Part shown: piece by piece, positions 16,639 through 25,637 of the stretch
Numbering within the stretch: position 1 is the first letter of the stretch
Layout: every line of letters begins with the position of its first letter
Assembly: GCA_031275085.1 (NCBI GenBank)
Contig: JAISPG010000029.1
Location: 1 to 36,952, forward strand
Length of the DNA stretch: 36,952 bases
Reading direction: 5' to 3'
DNA from: Bacteroidales bacterium
GTDB taxonomy: Bacteria; Bacteroidota; Bacteroidia; Bacteroidales; ML635J-15
Translations under genes and position numbers: made by a program
Notes under the pieces: generated by a model
Databases searched by the model: none
Told to the model about the DNA's origin: nothing
What the model saw: only the letters and a program-made list of their open reading frames with translations

Positions 16639-16663
16639 AAACAAATGTTTAAAACGAATGTTT
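16639..16663 (+). promoter_or_regulatory. Tandem TetR operator candidates over the start codon
   Basis: Two copies of the 12-base imperfect palindrome AAACRAATGTTT lie at 16639-16650 and 16652-16663, with 13-base spacing. Both have the AAAC/GTTT dyad common to TetR operators. The second overlaps the ATG of the TetR gene (16658-16660) and both cover the predicted transcription start, so autorepression of the TetR-activase operon is the simplest reading. Confidence 0.65.
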
Positions 16664-17275
16664 AATGAGCAGAACACTATAGAAGTTCGCGACCGCATAC
16701 TCTCCAATGCAAGGGAGTTGTTTGTGAAAAACGGATATAATGGCACAAGTATACGTGATATTGCAACAGCATCAGATACTAATGTAGCCATGATAAATTA
16801 TTATTTCGGGTCAAAATATAACCTGTTCGGGCAAATTTTTGAGGAAGCATTCAATTTTCTGGCAGAAAAAATATTTTTAACACTTACATCAGACCGTCCT
16901 TTTTTTGAACTGATGGACATTTGGATAGAGTCTTACTATGAAATTCTTTCCGAATATCCCCAGATCCCGAATTTTCTGTTGAACGAAGTAAACATGAATC
17001 CTGAACGTCTGGTACAAATGCTTAAGGAAAAAGATCCCTACAGGATATATACTACTATAAAAAAAAGGATCAGGAACGAGGTAGAAAATGGAGTAATTAA
17101 AGAAACTTCTCCCGATTATTTTTTATTGAGTGTTTTGTCGCTGGGAGTGTTCCCGTTCATTTTTACAAATATTGCTACTGCAATATTGGATATCAGTCAG
17201 GAAGAATATATTAATATGTTGCAGGAACATAAAAAATATATTTCAGAATTTATAAAAAACGCATTAAAACCTTAA
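16658..17275 (+). CDS. TetR/AcrR-family transcriptional regulator
   Basis: A 205-residue regulator. Residues about 10-57 are a TetR_N helix-turn-helix: DRILSNARELFVKNGYNGTSIRDIATASDTNVAMINYYFGSK, with the hallmark G-Y-x-x-T-S-I-R-D-I and Y-Y-F-x-S-K-x-x-L-F phrases. The C-terminal all-helical part should bind a ligand and form the dimer. It lies 18 bases before the chosen start of the giant activase gene, so both are probably one transcript. The ligand could be an acyl-CoA or fatty-acid-like compound given the partner, which is inference. Operator candidates lie over its start codon. Confidence 0.92.
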   Translation: MFNEQNTIEVRDRILSNARELFVKNGYNGTSIRDIATASDTNVAMINYYFGSKYNLFGQIFEEAFNFLAEKIFLTLTSDRPFFELMDIWIESYYEILSEYPQIPNFLLNEVNMNPERLVQMLKEKDPYRIYTTIKKRIRNEVENGVIKETSPDYFLLSVLSLGVFPFIFTNIATAILDISQEEYINMLQEHKKYISEFIKNALKP

Positions 17276-17293
17276 CCTGTATTGGGATTATTT

Positions 17294-20200
17294 ATGAAAA
17301 ATGATTTTTATAAAATAGGAGTGGATGTTGGCTCCACAACTTTGAAAATAATTGTGCTGGGCACGGGAAATGAAGTTGTTCATAAAGTTTACAGACGTCA
17401 TAAAGCAGATATAAACAATGTGTTTATTGAAGAGTTGGACAATATTATTGAGAAATTTCCGCAAATTAAATTTACAATAAATATAACCGGTTCGGCAGGA
17501 ATAGGTATTTCCGAAAGAACAGGAATTCCGTTTGTTCAGGAAGTAGTTGCATCTGTTAAAGTTGTTTCCGAGTTGTATCCCGACACTAAAACTATGATAG
17601 ATCTTGGCGGAGAAGATGCAAAGATGGTATTTTTTCACAATGGAAAGCAGCCGGACATACGTATGAACGGTAGTTGCGCAGGCGGAACAGGAGCCTTTAT
17701 CGATCAAATGGCAGACCTTATGAATATTTCTATACAGGATTTGAGCCTGTATGCCGAAAGAGCTAAAAAGGTATATCCTGTTGCTTCGCGATGCGGAGTT
17801 TTTGCAAAAACAGATGTTCAGAACCTGATAAGCAGAAGTGTACCGGTTGAAGACGTTGCAAAGTCAATTCTTGATGCTGTCGCAATGCAGACAATTACAT
17901 CTCTTGCACGTGGATATGATATTGAACCTAAGGTTTTATTTATCGGAGGTCCGCTGACATTTATACCTGAATTGAGGGAATCTTTCAAAGAAGCATTGAA
18001 TATTGATAAAAACGATCTTATACTTCCCGTAAACAGTGAATTTTTTCCGGCATTAGGGGCTGCCCTTTTTGATAATGATAATCAAATATATGAAGACCTT
18101 AGCCTGCTGTCAAAACATTTGGAAAATAAAGTCGAAGAACATAAAGATACTTTAGATGTTTTGTTTGGAAGCAGGGAAGAATATGAAAACTGGAAGAAAA
18201 ACCGGAAAATAAAATCTCTTAAAATAAATAAAATCACCGATAGAAAAGAAGTTGATTGTTTTTTAGGTATAGATTCCGGTTCCACCACAACGAAGATAGT
18301 AATTATGGATACCGATCTGAATATTGTTTATTCCTATTATGCTAATAATGAAGGAAGTTCGGTAAAAAAAGTTGTGGAAGGGCTTAACAGATTTTATAAT
18401 GAAGCCGACGAGAACGCTGTGAAGTATAATATCCTGGCATCAGCATCTACAGGTTATGGCGAAGAACTTATAAAATCTGCATTAGGACTTAATTACGGAA
18501 TAGTAGAAACAATGGCACATTTGGCCGGAGCTCAGTATGTTGATCCGGATGTTTCGTTTATCCTTGATATAGGCGGACAGGATATTAAATCCATATTTAC
18601 TAAAAATGGAGTTATATCGAATATTGAACTTAATGAAGCATGTTCATCGGGATGCGGGTCTTTTCTTCAGAACTTTGCTTCTACAATGAATGTCGACCTG
18701 TCTGAATTTTCGGAGTTAGCATGTGTAGCAAAATATCCCAGGGATCTTGGATCGCGTTGTACTGTTTTTATGAATTCCAAAGTTAAACAATCGCTTCGCG
18801 AAAATGCAGGAATTGGAGATATTTCGGCAGGTTTGGCTTATTCGGTTGTAAAAAACTGTTTGTTTAAAGTATTAAAGATTACAAACCTTAATTCTTTAGG
18901 CAATAATATTGTTGTTCAGGGCGGAACTTTCCGTAATGATGCCGTATTCAGGGCATTGGAACTTATTTCGGGTAAATCGGTAAGTTCCACGGATCGTCCG
19001 GAACTTATGGGAGCATTGGGAGCAGCTATTTATGCCCGTAAAATGTGGCAGAAAGAAAAGAAAGAAGCCGGTTTTAAAGGACGTGAAATACTGGCAGGTC
19101 TGGAAAAAGTAGAAACAAAAGAATTACAATGTAAAGGATGTACAAATAATTGCCAGATAATAAAATTCTCATTTGATAACGGTAACATATGTTATTCGGG
19201 AAACAAATGTGAAAAAATATTTTTTAATAAAAGTACAGCACCGGAAAAAGGATTTAATGCATTTGATGAGAAAAATGAGATTTTATTCAACCGCAATGCT
19301 GATACTGAAATAAAAGAAAATGCAATAACTATAGGAATTCCGAGAATCCTTAATATGTTCGAAAATTATCCGTTCTGGCACGAATTGTTCACTCAGTGTG
19401 GTTTAAATGTGAAGTTGTCGCCGGAATCAAATTATTCGCTCTACAGAAATGGAGTAGGAGGAGTTATGTCTGAAAATATTTGTTTTCCTGCAAAACTTGC
19501 TCATGGTCATATTCTCTATCTTGCAGAACAAAAAGTTGACAGAATATTTTATCCGATAATCCCAAAGGAAGAAAAAGAATTTGATGGTACTACAAATTCT
19601 TTTAACTGTCCCGTAGTGAGCGGTTATCCCGAAGTTATTCAAAGTTCTGTTGATCCGGCAGTAAAATATAATATTCCGTTTGATAAACCGGTAATAACTT
19701 TCAATAACGACAAAGCAGTAAAAAAAGCATGTTTTACATATGTTTCCCAATTCGGAGTAACAAGACCTGTATTTGAAAAAGCATATCAGAAAGCTTTGAT
19801 AACAAGAAAGGAAGTAAAACATAAATTACATAAAGAACAAAAAGAACTTTTTGAAAAATATGTTGCTAATAATGAAATGGTATTTGTTGTAGCTGGTCGT
19901 CCGTATCATGCAGATCCGTTGGTTCACCAGAAAGTAGGGCAGATAATGTCCGATCTTGGAGGACATGTTTTTACCGATGATGTTTTCAGACATGAAGAAA
20001 GTGTCGGATTTAAAGATCTTACTCTGGTTTCGCAATGGTCATATCCTAACCGTGTGGTACAATCTGCCCTGGAAGTTGCAAAATTACCGCATAATGTACA
20101 GTTAATACAATTAAACTCATTTGGATGTGGTCCCGATTCGTTTTTTATGGATGAAACAAGGGATATCCTGAACAATTCCGGAAAAAATCATACGGTATTA

Positions 20201-21532
20201 AGAATTGATGAAATTGCCAGCCCGGGATCCGTAAGATTACGTTTACGTTCACTGGTCGAATCGCTTAAAGCAATGAGTAAAGAGAACGGTAAAGGTTATA
20301 AGGATTATAAAGCCTATGCAGTACCGTATACGGAAAAAGACAGAAGAAAAACGATACTTTTTCCATGGTTCTCAGATTCTACTTCTCCGTTTTTGCCGGC
20401 AGTAGGAGAACTTGCAGGATATAAGATAGTTAATTTACAAAAATCATCAAAAGAATCGGCTGAAGTTGGTTTAAAATATGGTAATAATGAAGTTTGCTAT
20501 CCGTCGACTTTAGTATTGGGCGACATTATATATGCCTTACAATCAGGTGAATATGATTTGAATGATATTGTTGTTGCAATAACACAGACAGGAGGACAGT
20601 GCAGGGCAACGAATTATATTTCACAAATAAAAAACGGACTGAAAAGTGCCGGATTTCCGGATATTCCTGTGATAGTGTTATCGACAGGTGAAGTATACCA
20701 GAATGATCAAAAAGCATTTAAAATACCTGTTTTAAAGGTTATTAATATTGTAGTTTACACGGTTTTATATGGCGATGGTTTACAACAAATGTATAATTCC
20801 ATAGTTGTAAGAGAAAAACATGAAGGAAATACTAAAAAAGTATTCGATTTTTATGTTGAGAGAGGAAACGAAGCCATAAGGAAAAATGACCATAAATTGA
20901 TGTTGAAATTTATGGAAGAAGCAGTTGCCGATTTCAACAATATTCCCGTACATGATAAAGAATATTCTAAAATAGGACTGATAGGTGAGATCTTTGTCAA
21001 ATATAACGATTATGCGCAGGCATATATATCCGATTGGTTAAGGTCAAAAGGAATGGAAGTTGATACACCTCCTGTTCTGGATTTTTTGATGCAGTATTTT
21101 GTTAACTCCAAAGTTAATATGGAAAACGGAGTAAAACGGGGAAGCAGGTTAACATATTATTTTAATCCGGTTTTACTCCAATATATGAATAAAAGGATAG
21201 ACAAAACAGAGAAAATACTGGAAAAATTCAAATATTATCAACCCGCAGACACTATTTTCATGAAAGCTAAACATGCATCCGAGATAATAGATTTGTCGAA
21301 TCAGTTCGGTGAAGGTTGGAGCATAGCTGCAGAAGTTGCACATTATGCACGTCAGGGAGTGAATAAAGTGGTTTGTATACAACCGTTCGGATGTATTGCA
21401 AATCATGTTGTAGCTAAGGGAATAGAAAAACGTATAAAAAAGTTCTACCCTGAAATGAATTTACTATTTTTGGATATTGATAGTGGTGTGGCTGAAGTAA
21501 ATTTACAAAACAGGCTACATTTTATGTTGTAA
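17294..21532 (+). CDS. Giant fused acyl-CoA dehydratase activase / dehydratase-like protein
   Basis: A 1412-residue cytoplasmic iron-sulfur protein of the HgdC/BcrAD-BadFG family. I start at the ATG at 17294; a TTG at 17282 would add four residues. Module 1 (about 1-270) is an ASKHA ATPase: GVDVGSTTLK, DLGGEDAK, Cys128 in NGSCAGGTGAF, Cys167 in SRCGVF. Module 2 (about 325-590) repeats the fold: GIDSGSTTTK, DIGGQDIK, Cys450/Cys454 in ACSSGCGSF, Cys489 in SRCTVF. A Cys cluster follows (613, 616, 620), then a DUF2229 region (from about 680) and COG3580/COG3581-like parts ending with CIQPFGCIANH (Cys1361, Cys1367). In characterised systems the activase is a dimer with one [4Fe-4S] cluster between subunits, passing electrons by ATP hydrolysis to a 2-hydroxyacyl-CoA dehydratase or benzoyl-CoA reductase. 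Here both halves and the electron acceptor appear fused. Substrate unknown. Confidence 0.92.
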   Translation: MKNDFYKIGVDVGSTTLKIIVLGTGNEVVHKVYRRHKADINNVFIEELDNIIEKFPQIKFTINITGSAGIGISERTGIPFVQEVVASVKVVSELYPDTKTMIDLGGEDAKMVFFHNGKQPDIRMNGSCAGGTGAFIDQMADLMNISIQDLSLYAERAKKVYPVASRCGVFAKTDVQNLISRSVPVEDVAKSILDAVAMQTITSLARGYDIEPKVLFIGGPLTFIPELRESFKEALNIDKNDLILPVNSEFFPALGAALFDNDNQIYEDLSLLSKHLENKVEEHKDTLDVLFGSREEYENWKKNRKIKSLKINKITDRKEVDCFLGIDSGSTTTKIVIMDTDLNIVYSYYANNEGSSVKKVVEGLNRFYNEADENAVKYNILASASTGYGEELIKSALGLNYGIVETMAHLAGAQYVDPDVSFILDIGGQDIKSIFTKNGVISNIELNEACSSGCGSFLQNFASTMNVDLSEFSELACVAKYPRDLGSRCTVFMNSKVKQSLRENAGIGDISAGLAYSVVKNCLFKVLKITNLNSLGNNIVVQGGTFRNDAVFRALELISGKSVSSTDRPELMGALGAAIYARKMWQKEKKEAGFKGREILAGLEKVETKELQCKGCTNNCQIIKFSFDNGNICYSGNKCEKIFFNKSTAPEKGFNAFDEKNEILFNRNADTEIKENAITIGIPRILNMFENYPFWHELFTQCGLNVKLSPESNYSLYRNGVGGVMSENICFPAKLAHGHILYLAEQKVDRIFYPIIPKEEKEFDGTTNSFNCPVVSGYPEVIQSSVDPAVKYNIPFDKPVITFNNDKAVKKACFTYVSQFGVTRPVFEKAYQKALITRKEVKHKLHKEQKELFEKYVANNEMVFVVAGRPYHADPLVHQKVGQIMSDLGGHVFTDDVFRHEESVGFKDLTLVSQWSYPNRVVQSALEVAKLPHNVQLIQLNSFGCGPDSFFMDETRDILNNSGKNHTVLRIDEIASPGSVRLRLRSLVESLKAMSKENGKGYKDYKAYAVPYTEKDRRKTILFPWFSDSTSPFLPAVGELAGYKIVNLQKSSKESAEVGLKYGNNEVCYPSTLVLGDIIYALQSGEYDLNDIVVAITQTGGQCRATNYISQIKNGLKSAGFPDIPVIVLSTGEVYQNDQKAFKIPVLKVINIVVYTVLYGDGLQQMYNSIVVREKHEGNTKKVFDFYVERGNEAIRKNDHKLMLKFMEEAVADFNNIPVHDKEYSKIGLIGEIFVKYNDYAQAYISDWLRSKGMEVDTPPVLDFLMQYFVNSKVNMENGVKRGSRLTYYFNPVLLQYMNKRIDKTEKILEKFKYYQPADTIFMKAKHASEIIDLSNQFGEGWSIAAEVAHYARQGVNKVVCIQPFGCIANHVVAKGIEKRIKKFYPEMNLLFLDIDSGVAEVNLQNRLHFML

Positions 21533-21542
21533 TAAATTAATT

Positions 21543-22799
21543 TTGATCGGGAATAAACTTTTAATATTATTATTGTTACTTGGTATAACCAGTATTTGTT
21601 ATTCTCAGGATGATGAACATTTAACTGCTTTTGAAAAAATGAAGAACTACCGCGATACGGTAGCGATGTATCTTAATAAAAATGAACCTGGTAAAATTGA
21701 GGTAAGAAGGTATTTTGATCTGGAAGCCGGTGATACAGCATATCTTGCTTTAAATGAAGAAGAGATTCTGCTTTTAATAACGGGTAGGTACGAAGTACTG
21801 CTGAGTGATATATTAATGAAGCGTACAAGGCTTAATTCTGCTAATAATACAAGGGAAACAGATAAAAAGGATGAAAAGGCAGGATTTATTTATAATAATA
21901 CGAATGCTTATTCATATTATTACTCTGATATATTGGCGGAAACAATAATAAACTATATAAGAAACAATAAGTTACAATTACAGGAAAATATCAAAAAATC
22001 AGGATTAGAAGCCGATTCAAGGGATTTTCTCTTGCTGCTGTTTGATTATTATCTGGTGATATCAGATTTTTGTGATATATACATGGAACAAAAAATGCTT
22101 TCGGAAGCAGGAGTTTTTCTTGAAAACTATCCTGAGTCCAGATATGTAGCGTTTGTTGAGGATTATATAGATATTGAATTTCTTGAAGGAAAATGGGGAT
22201 TCGGATTATTTATTAATGCAGGGACCATTTTATATACAAATGGGCTTAAGGATACATTTAAAAATCCATTTTTATTTTTTGCAAGTTTTGATATTAATTA
22301 CAGAAAAATAAATCTTAACCTTGGAATGGGAGGTACAGTTTTTTCATCTGTAAAACAAGATTTTTTCCATGATACTTTATGGAAAAATAATCATCAGTAT
22401 TCTGTTGCCCCTTTGGCTACTGTTACACTTGGGTATCATGTTTACGAAACAGAAAATTTCAGGATAACTCCGTCGCTTGGCGCAGGTATTATGGCTATAC
22501 ACGGAAGAGCCAGAGGCGACAGCCTTTATTATGACGGAATAAGATTACTTTCAAAAAATCCTCTTACAATTAGTGTTGCTATAGATTATAAATTCGGACA
22601 GAGAACATGTAAACCCGACAACACTAACCGTAGAGGCAGACATAAACAAAATATATTTGCAGATATCAGGCTTAAAGTTTCATACCAGAACCCACAATTC
22701 GATAAAGATTCTGAAAAACTAAAAGGAAGTGTTTTATTCCTGACACTTGGAGCAGGTTTTAACTCCTATCCTCCGAAAAAGGTGATGAAAAAGAATTAA
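21543..22799 (+). CDS. Predicted outer-membrane beta-barrel protein
   Basis: A 418-residue exported protein that I do not recognise as a named family. The frame begins with TTG at 21543, encoding a complete signal peptide (MIGNKLLILLLLLGITSICYSQ); no in-frame ATG gives a better start. Residues 25-210 are helical and charged (tandem-repeat-like, with a KNEPGKIEVRRYFDLEAGD segment). From about 225 to the end alternating aromatic/glycine strands appear (GFGLFINAGTILY, FASFDINYRKINLNLGMGG, TPSLGAGIMAIHG, LTISVAIDYKFGQ, GSVLFLTLGAGFNSY), as in a small outer-membrane barrel. It follows the activase gene by 10 bases and is likely co-transcribed, though a link in function is not obvious. Confidence 0.8.
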   Translation: MIGNKLLILLLLLGITSICYSQDDEHLTAFEKMKNYRDTVAMYLNKNEPGKIEVRRYFDLEAGDTAYLALNEEEILLLITGRYEVLLSDILMKRTRLNSANNTRETDKKDEKAGFIYNNTNAYSYYYSDILAETIINYIRNNKLQLQENIKKSGLEADSRDFLLLLFDYYLVISDFCDIYMEQKMLSEAGVFLENYPESRYVAFVEDYIDIEFLEGKWGFGLFINAGTILYTNGLKDTFKNPFLFFASFDINYRKINLNLGMGGTVFSSVKQDFFHDTLWKNNHQYSVAPLATVTLGYHVYETENFRITPSLGAGIMAIHGRARGDSLYYDGIRLLSKNPLTISVAIDYKFGQRTCKPDNTNRRGRHKQNIFADIRLKVSYQNPQFDKDSEKLKGSVLFLTLGAGFNSYPPKKVMKKN

Positions 22800-22810
22800 A
22801 ATTGTAACCA

Positions 22811-22867
22811 TTTTTACCAATAGACTTATAGTATAAAGTGTAAGTCTTAGGTTTCGTATGGTAAAAA
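22811..22867 (+). terminator. Probable terminator hairpin after the outer-membrane protein gene
   Basis: Two nested stems: TTTTTACCA (22811-22819) with TGGTAAAAA (22859-22867), and AGACTTA (22822-22828) with TAAGTCT (22841-22847). The structure starts 12 bases after the stop codon. There is no downstream U-run on the plus strand, so it may act as an RNA-stabilising end or a weak terminator. Confidence 0.45.
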
Positions 22868-23054
22868 AGGAGAAAAATATTAAAATATTACCGGAAGTTC
22901 TATATCTTCGCAATCTTTATTGAGTTTTTATTTAATTATTGAAATAAATTTATTAAAATTGATATTTGTCAATTTTTTTATTGAGTTATATCAATTTTAT
23001 TGATGATTTTATTTTTTGATACTGATAAATATATAAATTTTCAATTAATCATTC

Positions 23055-24596
23055 ATGAAAGACTTTATTTATAAAGTGTTGGATATAACTAATAAAATAT
23101 TTGAATCTGTCTGGTTTAAATGGCTTATTTTTATATTGTTTTTATTGTTAACGGGGTTTCTGAAATATGAACATATATTTGAAAGGGACGAAGCTCAGCC
23201 ATTACTTATCATATTGGGAAACCGTAATTTTTTTGATCTTGTTTCAACATTTGCATATGAAGGAACTACAGGACTGTGGTATGTTTTTCTCTGGATTTTA
23301 TCATTTTTGATGCCAATTACACCCCAGTCTGTTAGTATAATTCATTTTTTATTTATTGGTGTTTTTATATGGTATTTTTTATTTAAAATAGAAATTCCTT
23401 TTATTTTAAAAATTATATTCCTGACTCATATAGGTGTATTTAATAATTTTATATATGTAAGGCAATATATATTGGTATTACTTCTTTTAGCACTTTGTAT
23501 CAATGCAATACTGAATAAAAAAAACCTTGGGGTTTATATTTATATTGCGTTACTGATGCAGCTTCATGTATCTGTAATACCTATCGCAGCCGCAATCTGG
23601 TTTTATTATTTAGGAATACAAAAAATAAATAATGAGAAAATAAATATAAAGCAAAATTTAATTCCGGTCCTGAGTTTAATACTTGCTTTCATTCAATTGA
23701 TCCCGCCTGACGATCTGATGGAAACTCTTAAAATATGGAATTTTTCTCATTCACGTTATATGGTCAGCACTATTATATATAAATCTGTAATGCTTATATT
23801 TAATGCAGATCATACATCTATATATATTTTAACTGTTCCTCCTTTGGCTGTGGTTTTAATTTATGATTCATGGAAAAAAAACAGGAACCTTACAATAATA
23901 TGGGTATGTGCGATTGTTTTAGTTGTTTGTGCATATTTTTTCCTTGAGGTAACTAAGGGAGGTCCCACTCGTCATCATTTCGTACTTTTATTTTGTACAA
24001 TACTTACATTTATTGTGATTTTAGCTAAGACAATAAAATTAAAATTCAACAATAGCTGGTATTTGCTTTTAATTCCGTTTTTTCTGTATTCTGCCTACAG
24101 GTTACGTGTGAAAATTGCTGACTACATGTATGCCCCGATTTCTTATGCAAGTGAAGTTGCAGAGTTCCTTGACAAAAATTATCCGGAAAAAACCGTTATT
24201 GTTGTCCCGGAAGTTTTCAATCCCAGCATAAATATATACAGAGATAGCTTACGGGCTAATTATTCCCTGGAACATAAAGATTTTATGCTGTATAACGTTT
24301 GGGATAACAAGGGAATTGACTATTCAAAATATTCACAAATTATACCCGTCAGGAAGAAAAGGATAATAGAAGAAATTTCAAATATTCCGGATAGCATTTT
24401 ATTATCAGAACCTGTACTGGTAATAGGAGCAGTTGAACCGGAATTATTCCTAGATGAAAATAACAAGGAAATACGAAACGATATTAAAATTAATGACAGG
24501 ATAGATTTGAAATTCGTTAAACCTTTTGAAAAAACTACTTTAAACTACATAACTGAAAAATTCATTTTATTTGAAGTTGTAGTTAAAAGTTCCTAG
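23055..24596 (+). CDS. Multispanning GT-C-like glycosyltransferase
   Basis: A 513-residue integral membrane protein with about 10-11 hydrophobic segments between residues 15 and 360, then a soluble C-terminal part of about 150 residues. After the first helix comes the loop motif EHIFERDEAQP, with the acidic D-E pair in the position used by GT-C enzymes (ArnT/PMT-like), which take sugars from polyprenyl-phosphate donors and act at the periplasmic face. TRHHFVLLF and SAYRLRVKIADYMYAP are further conserved-looking loops. Family membership is by topology and motif, not by certain recognition, and no glycan-synthesis genes adjoin. It is a single gene followed by repeat copy B. Confidence 0.6.
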   Translation: MKDFIYKVLDITNKIFESVWFKWLIFILFLLLTGFLKYEHIFERDEAQPLLIILGNRNFFDLVSTFAYEGTTGLWYVFLWILSFLMPITPQSVSIIHFLFIGVFIWYFLFKIEIPFILKIIFLTHIGVFNNFIYVRQYILVLLLLALCINAILNKKNLGVYIYIALLMQLHVSVIPIAAAIWFYYLGIQKINNEKINIKQNLIPVLSLILAFIQLIPPDDLMETLKIWNFSHSRYMVSTIIYKSVMLIFNADHTSIYILTVPPLAVVLIYDSWKKNRNLTIIWVCAIVLVVCAYFFLEVTKGGPTRHHFVLLFCTILTFIVILAKTIKLKFNNSWYLLLIPFFLYSAYRLRVKIADYMYAPISYASEVAEFLDKNYPEKTVIVVPEVFNPSINIYRDSLRANYSLEHKDFMLYNVWDNKGIDYSKYSQIIPVRKKRIIEEISNIPDSILLSEPVLVIGAVEPELFLDENNKEIRNDIKINDRIDLKFVKPFEKTTLNYITEKFILFEVVVKSS

Positions 24597-24654
24597 TGTC
24601 TCTGGTTGGCATTACTTAATATCCAGTCCTGATCAAATATTTATAATCACAATT

Positions 24655-24824
24655 TGACTTGATTCGGGTTACTTCAGGTTGGTGAGCGGTGGTTACTGAG
24701 CGCCGGCTGGTGAGTGACGGCTACTGAGCGGCGGTTGGTTCGACTACGCTCACCAGCCGCCGCTCAGATCATCACATTCCTAATTTCTAATTTCTAATTC
24801 TTCATTCTTAATTCTTCATTTAAC
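24655..24824. repeat. Mosaic intergenic repeat, copy B
   Basis: A GC-rich core (24656-24770) contains a strong hairpin: CTGAGCGGCGGTTGGT (24724-24739) with ACCAGCCGCCGCTCAG (24752-24767), 15 of 16 bases paired around TTCGACTACGCTC-like loop sequence. It shares GGTTCGACTACGCTCACCAGCC with copy A in the same orientation and the phrase CTACTGAGCGNCGGCTGGTGAG with copy C. The right flank (24776-24824) is a run of TAATTTCTAATTTCTAATTC and TTCATTCTTAATTCTTCATT, as in the other copies. It fills the gap between the GT-C-like gene and the convergent nitroreductase gene, and may act as a two-way barrier. Confidence 0.85.
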
Positions 24825-24834
24825 AATAAATAAA

Positions 24835-25578
24835 CTATTCCATATACCCTTGTTTTTTCAAGACATCAAATAAAACTTTAGAAAAATGTTCATTATTTAC
24901 TTTGGGATACCTTACATCTGTAAAGACCTGAGCTAATGTATCTTTATTATTTTCTTTTATAAATTTTTTACTTTCTTCGCTTGCCTCTTTTTCAGCGTAA
25001 ATCCTGTTAATATCACTTTCTGAGAAGTCTTTATATTTTTCATAATGTACAACAGCTTCTCTTGGCAAACGGTCGGTTAATTCCGGGTTCTCGTCGGGAT
25101 ATCCCATTGTTACGGCAGTTATAGGAACAACTCCTTTTGGCAGGTCAAGAATTTCAATTATTTTGTCCGGATTATATATTGCAGTTCCGAGATAACAAAT
25201 TCCAAGCCCGTGATTTTCTGCTTCAAGACATGCATTCTGGGCTGCTATCACTGCATCTATTGCTGCTGTTAAAAATGACAGAAAATTATCATATCCTGGT
25301 TCTGCATTTCGCATTTTGCACCATTTGTTAAACCTGTTGAAATCAGCACAAAAGGTAAGTATTGCCGGTGCTTGTGTTACCATAGACTGATTAAAATGAG
25401 TAGGAGCAAGAGCTTTCTTAATTTCATTATCTGTAGTGACTATAATGCTGTAAACCTGCATATTGCCGGTATTTGAAGCCCGACATGCGGCATTCAGAAT
25501 TGAAGTCATTACATTATCGGGAATAGGTTCGTTTTTGTATTTCCTTATAGATCTGTGTTCAAATATTTCTTTTATCAT
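24835..25578 (-). CDS. NfsA/FRP-like nitroreductase
   Basis: A 247-residue FMN-dependent oxidoreductase of the nitroreductase superfamily. The N-terminal FEHRSIRKYKNEPIP is the R-S-x-R-x-[FY] FMN-binding motif. RASNTGNMQVYSIIV gives the second flavin segment, and the LGICYLGTAIYNPDKIIEILDLP and TMGYPDENPELTDRLPREAVVHYEKY sections are typical of the NfsA/flavin-reductase-P branch. It should reduce quinones, nitro compounds or flavins with NAD(P)H in the cytoplasm. It begins 60 bases after the NtrY-like kinase gene on the same strand, so both may be on one transcript. Confidence 0.9.
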   Translation of the reverse strand: MIKEIFEHRSIRKYKNEPIPDNVMTSILNAACRASNTGNMQVYSIIVTTDNEIKKALAPTHFNQSMVTQAPAILTFCADFNRFNKWCKMRNAEPGYDNFLSFLTAAIDAVIAAQNACLEAENHGLGICYLGTAIYNPDKIIEILDLPKGVVPITAVTMGYPDENPELTDRLPREAVVHYEKYKDFSESDINRIYAEKEASEESKKFIKENNKDTLAQVFTDVRYPKVNNEHFSKVLFDVLKKQGYME

Positions 25579-25637
25579 ATTTTTTTATTTAAATAAATTA
25601 ATCAATTTTATAAAGTAAAACGAATAAAGTTTTAATG

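Noticed and set aside
19427..19822. Minus-strand open frame inside the giant activase gene
   Set aside because: It is one of several antisense frames caused by codon bias in a long gene. No family features.
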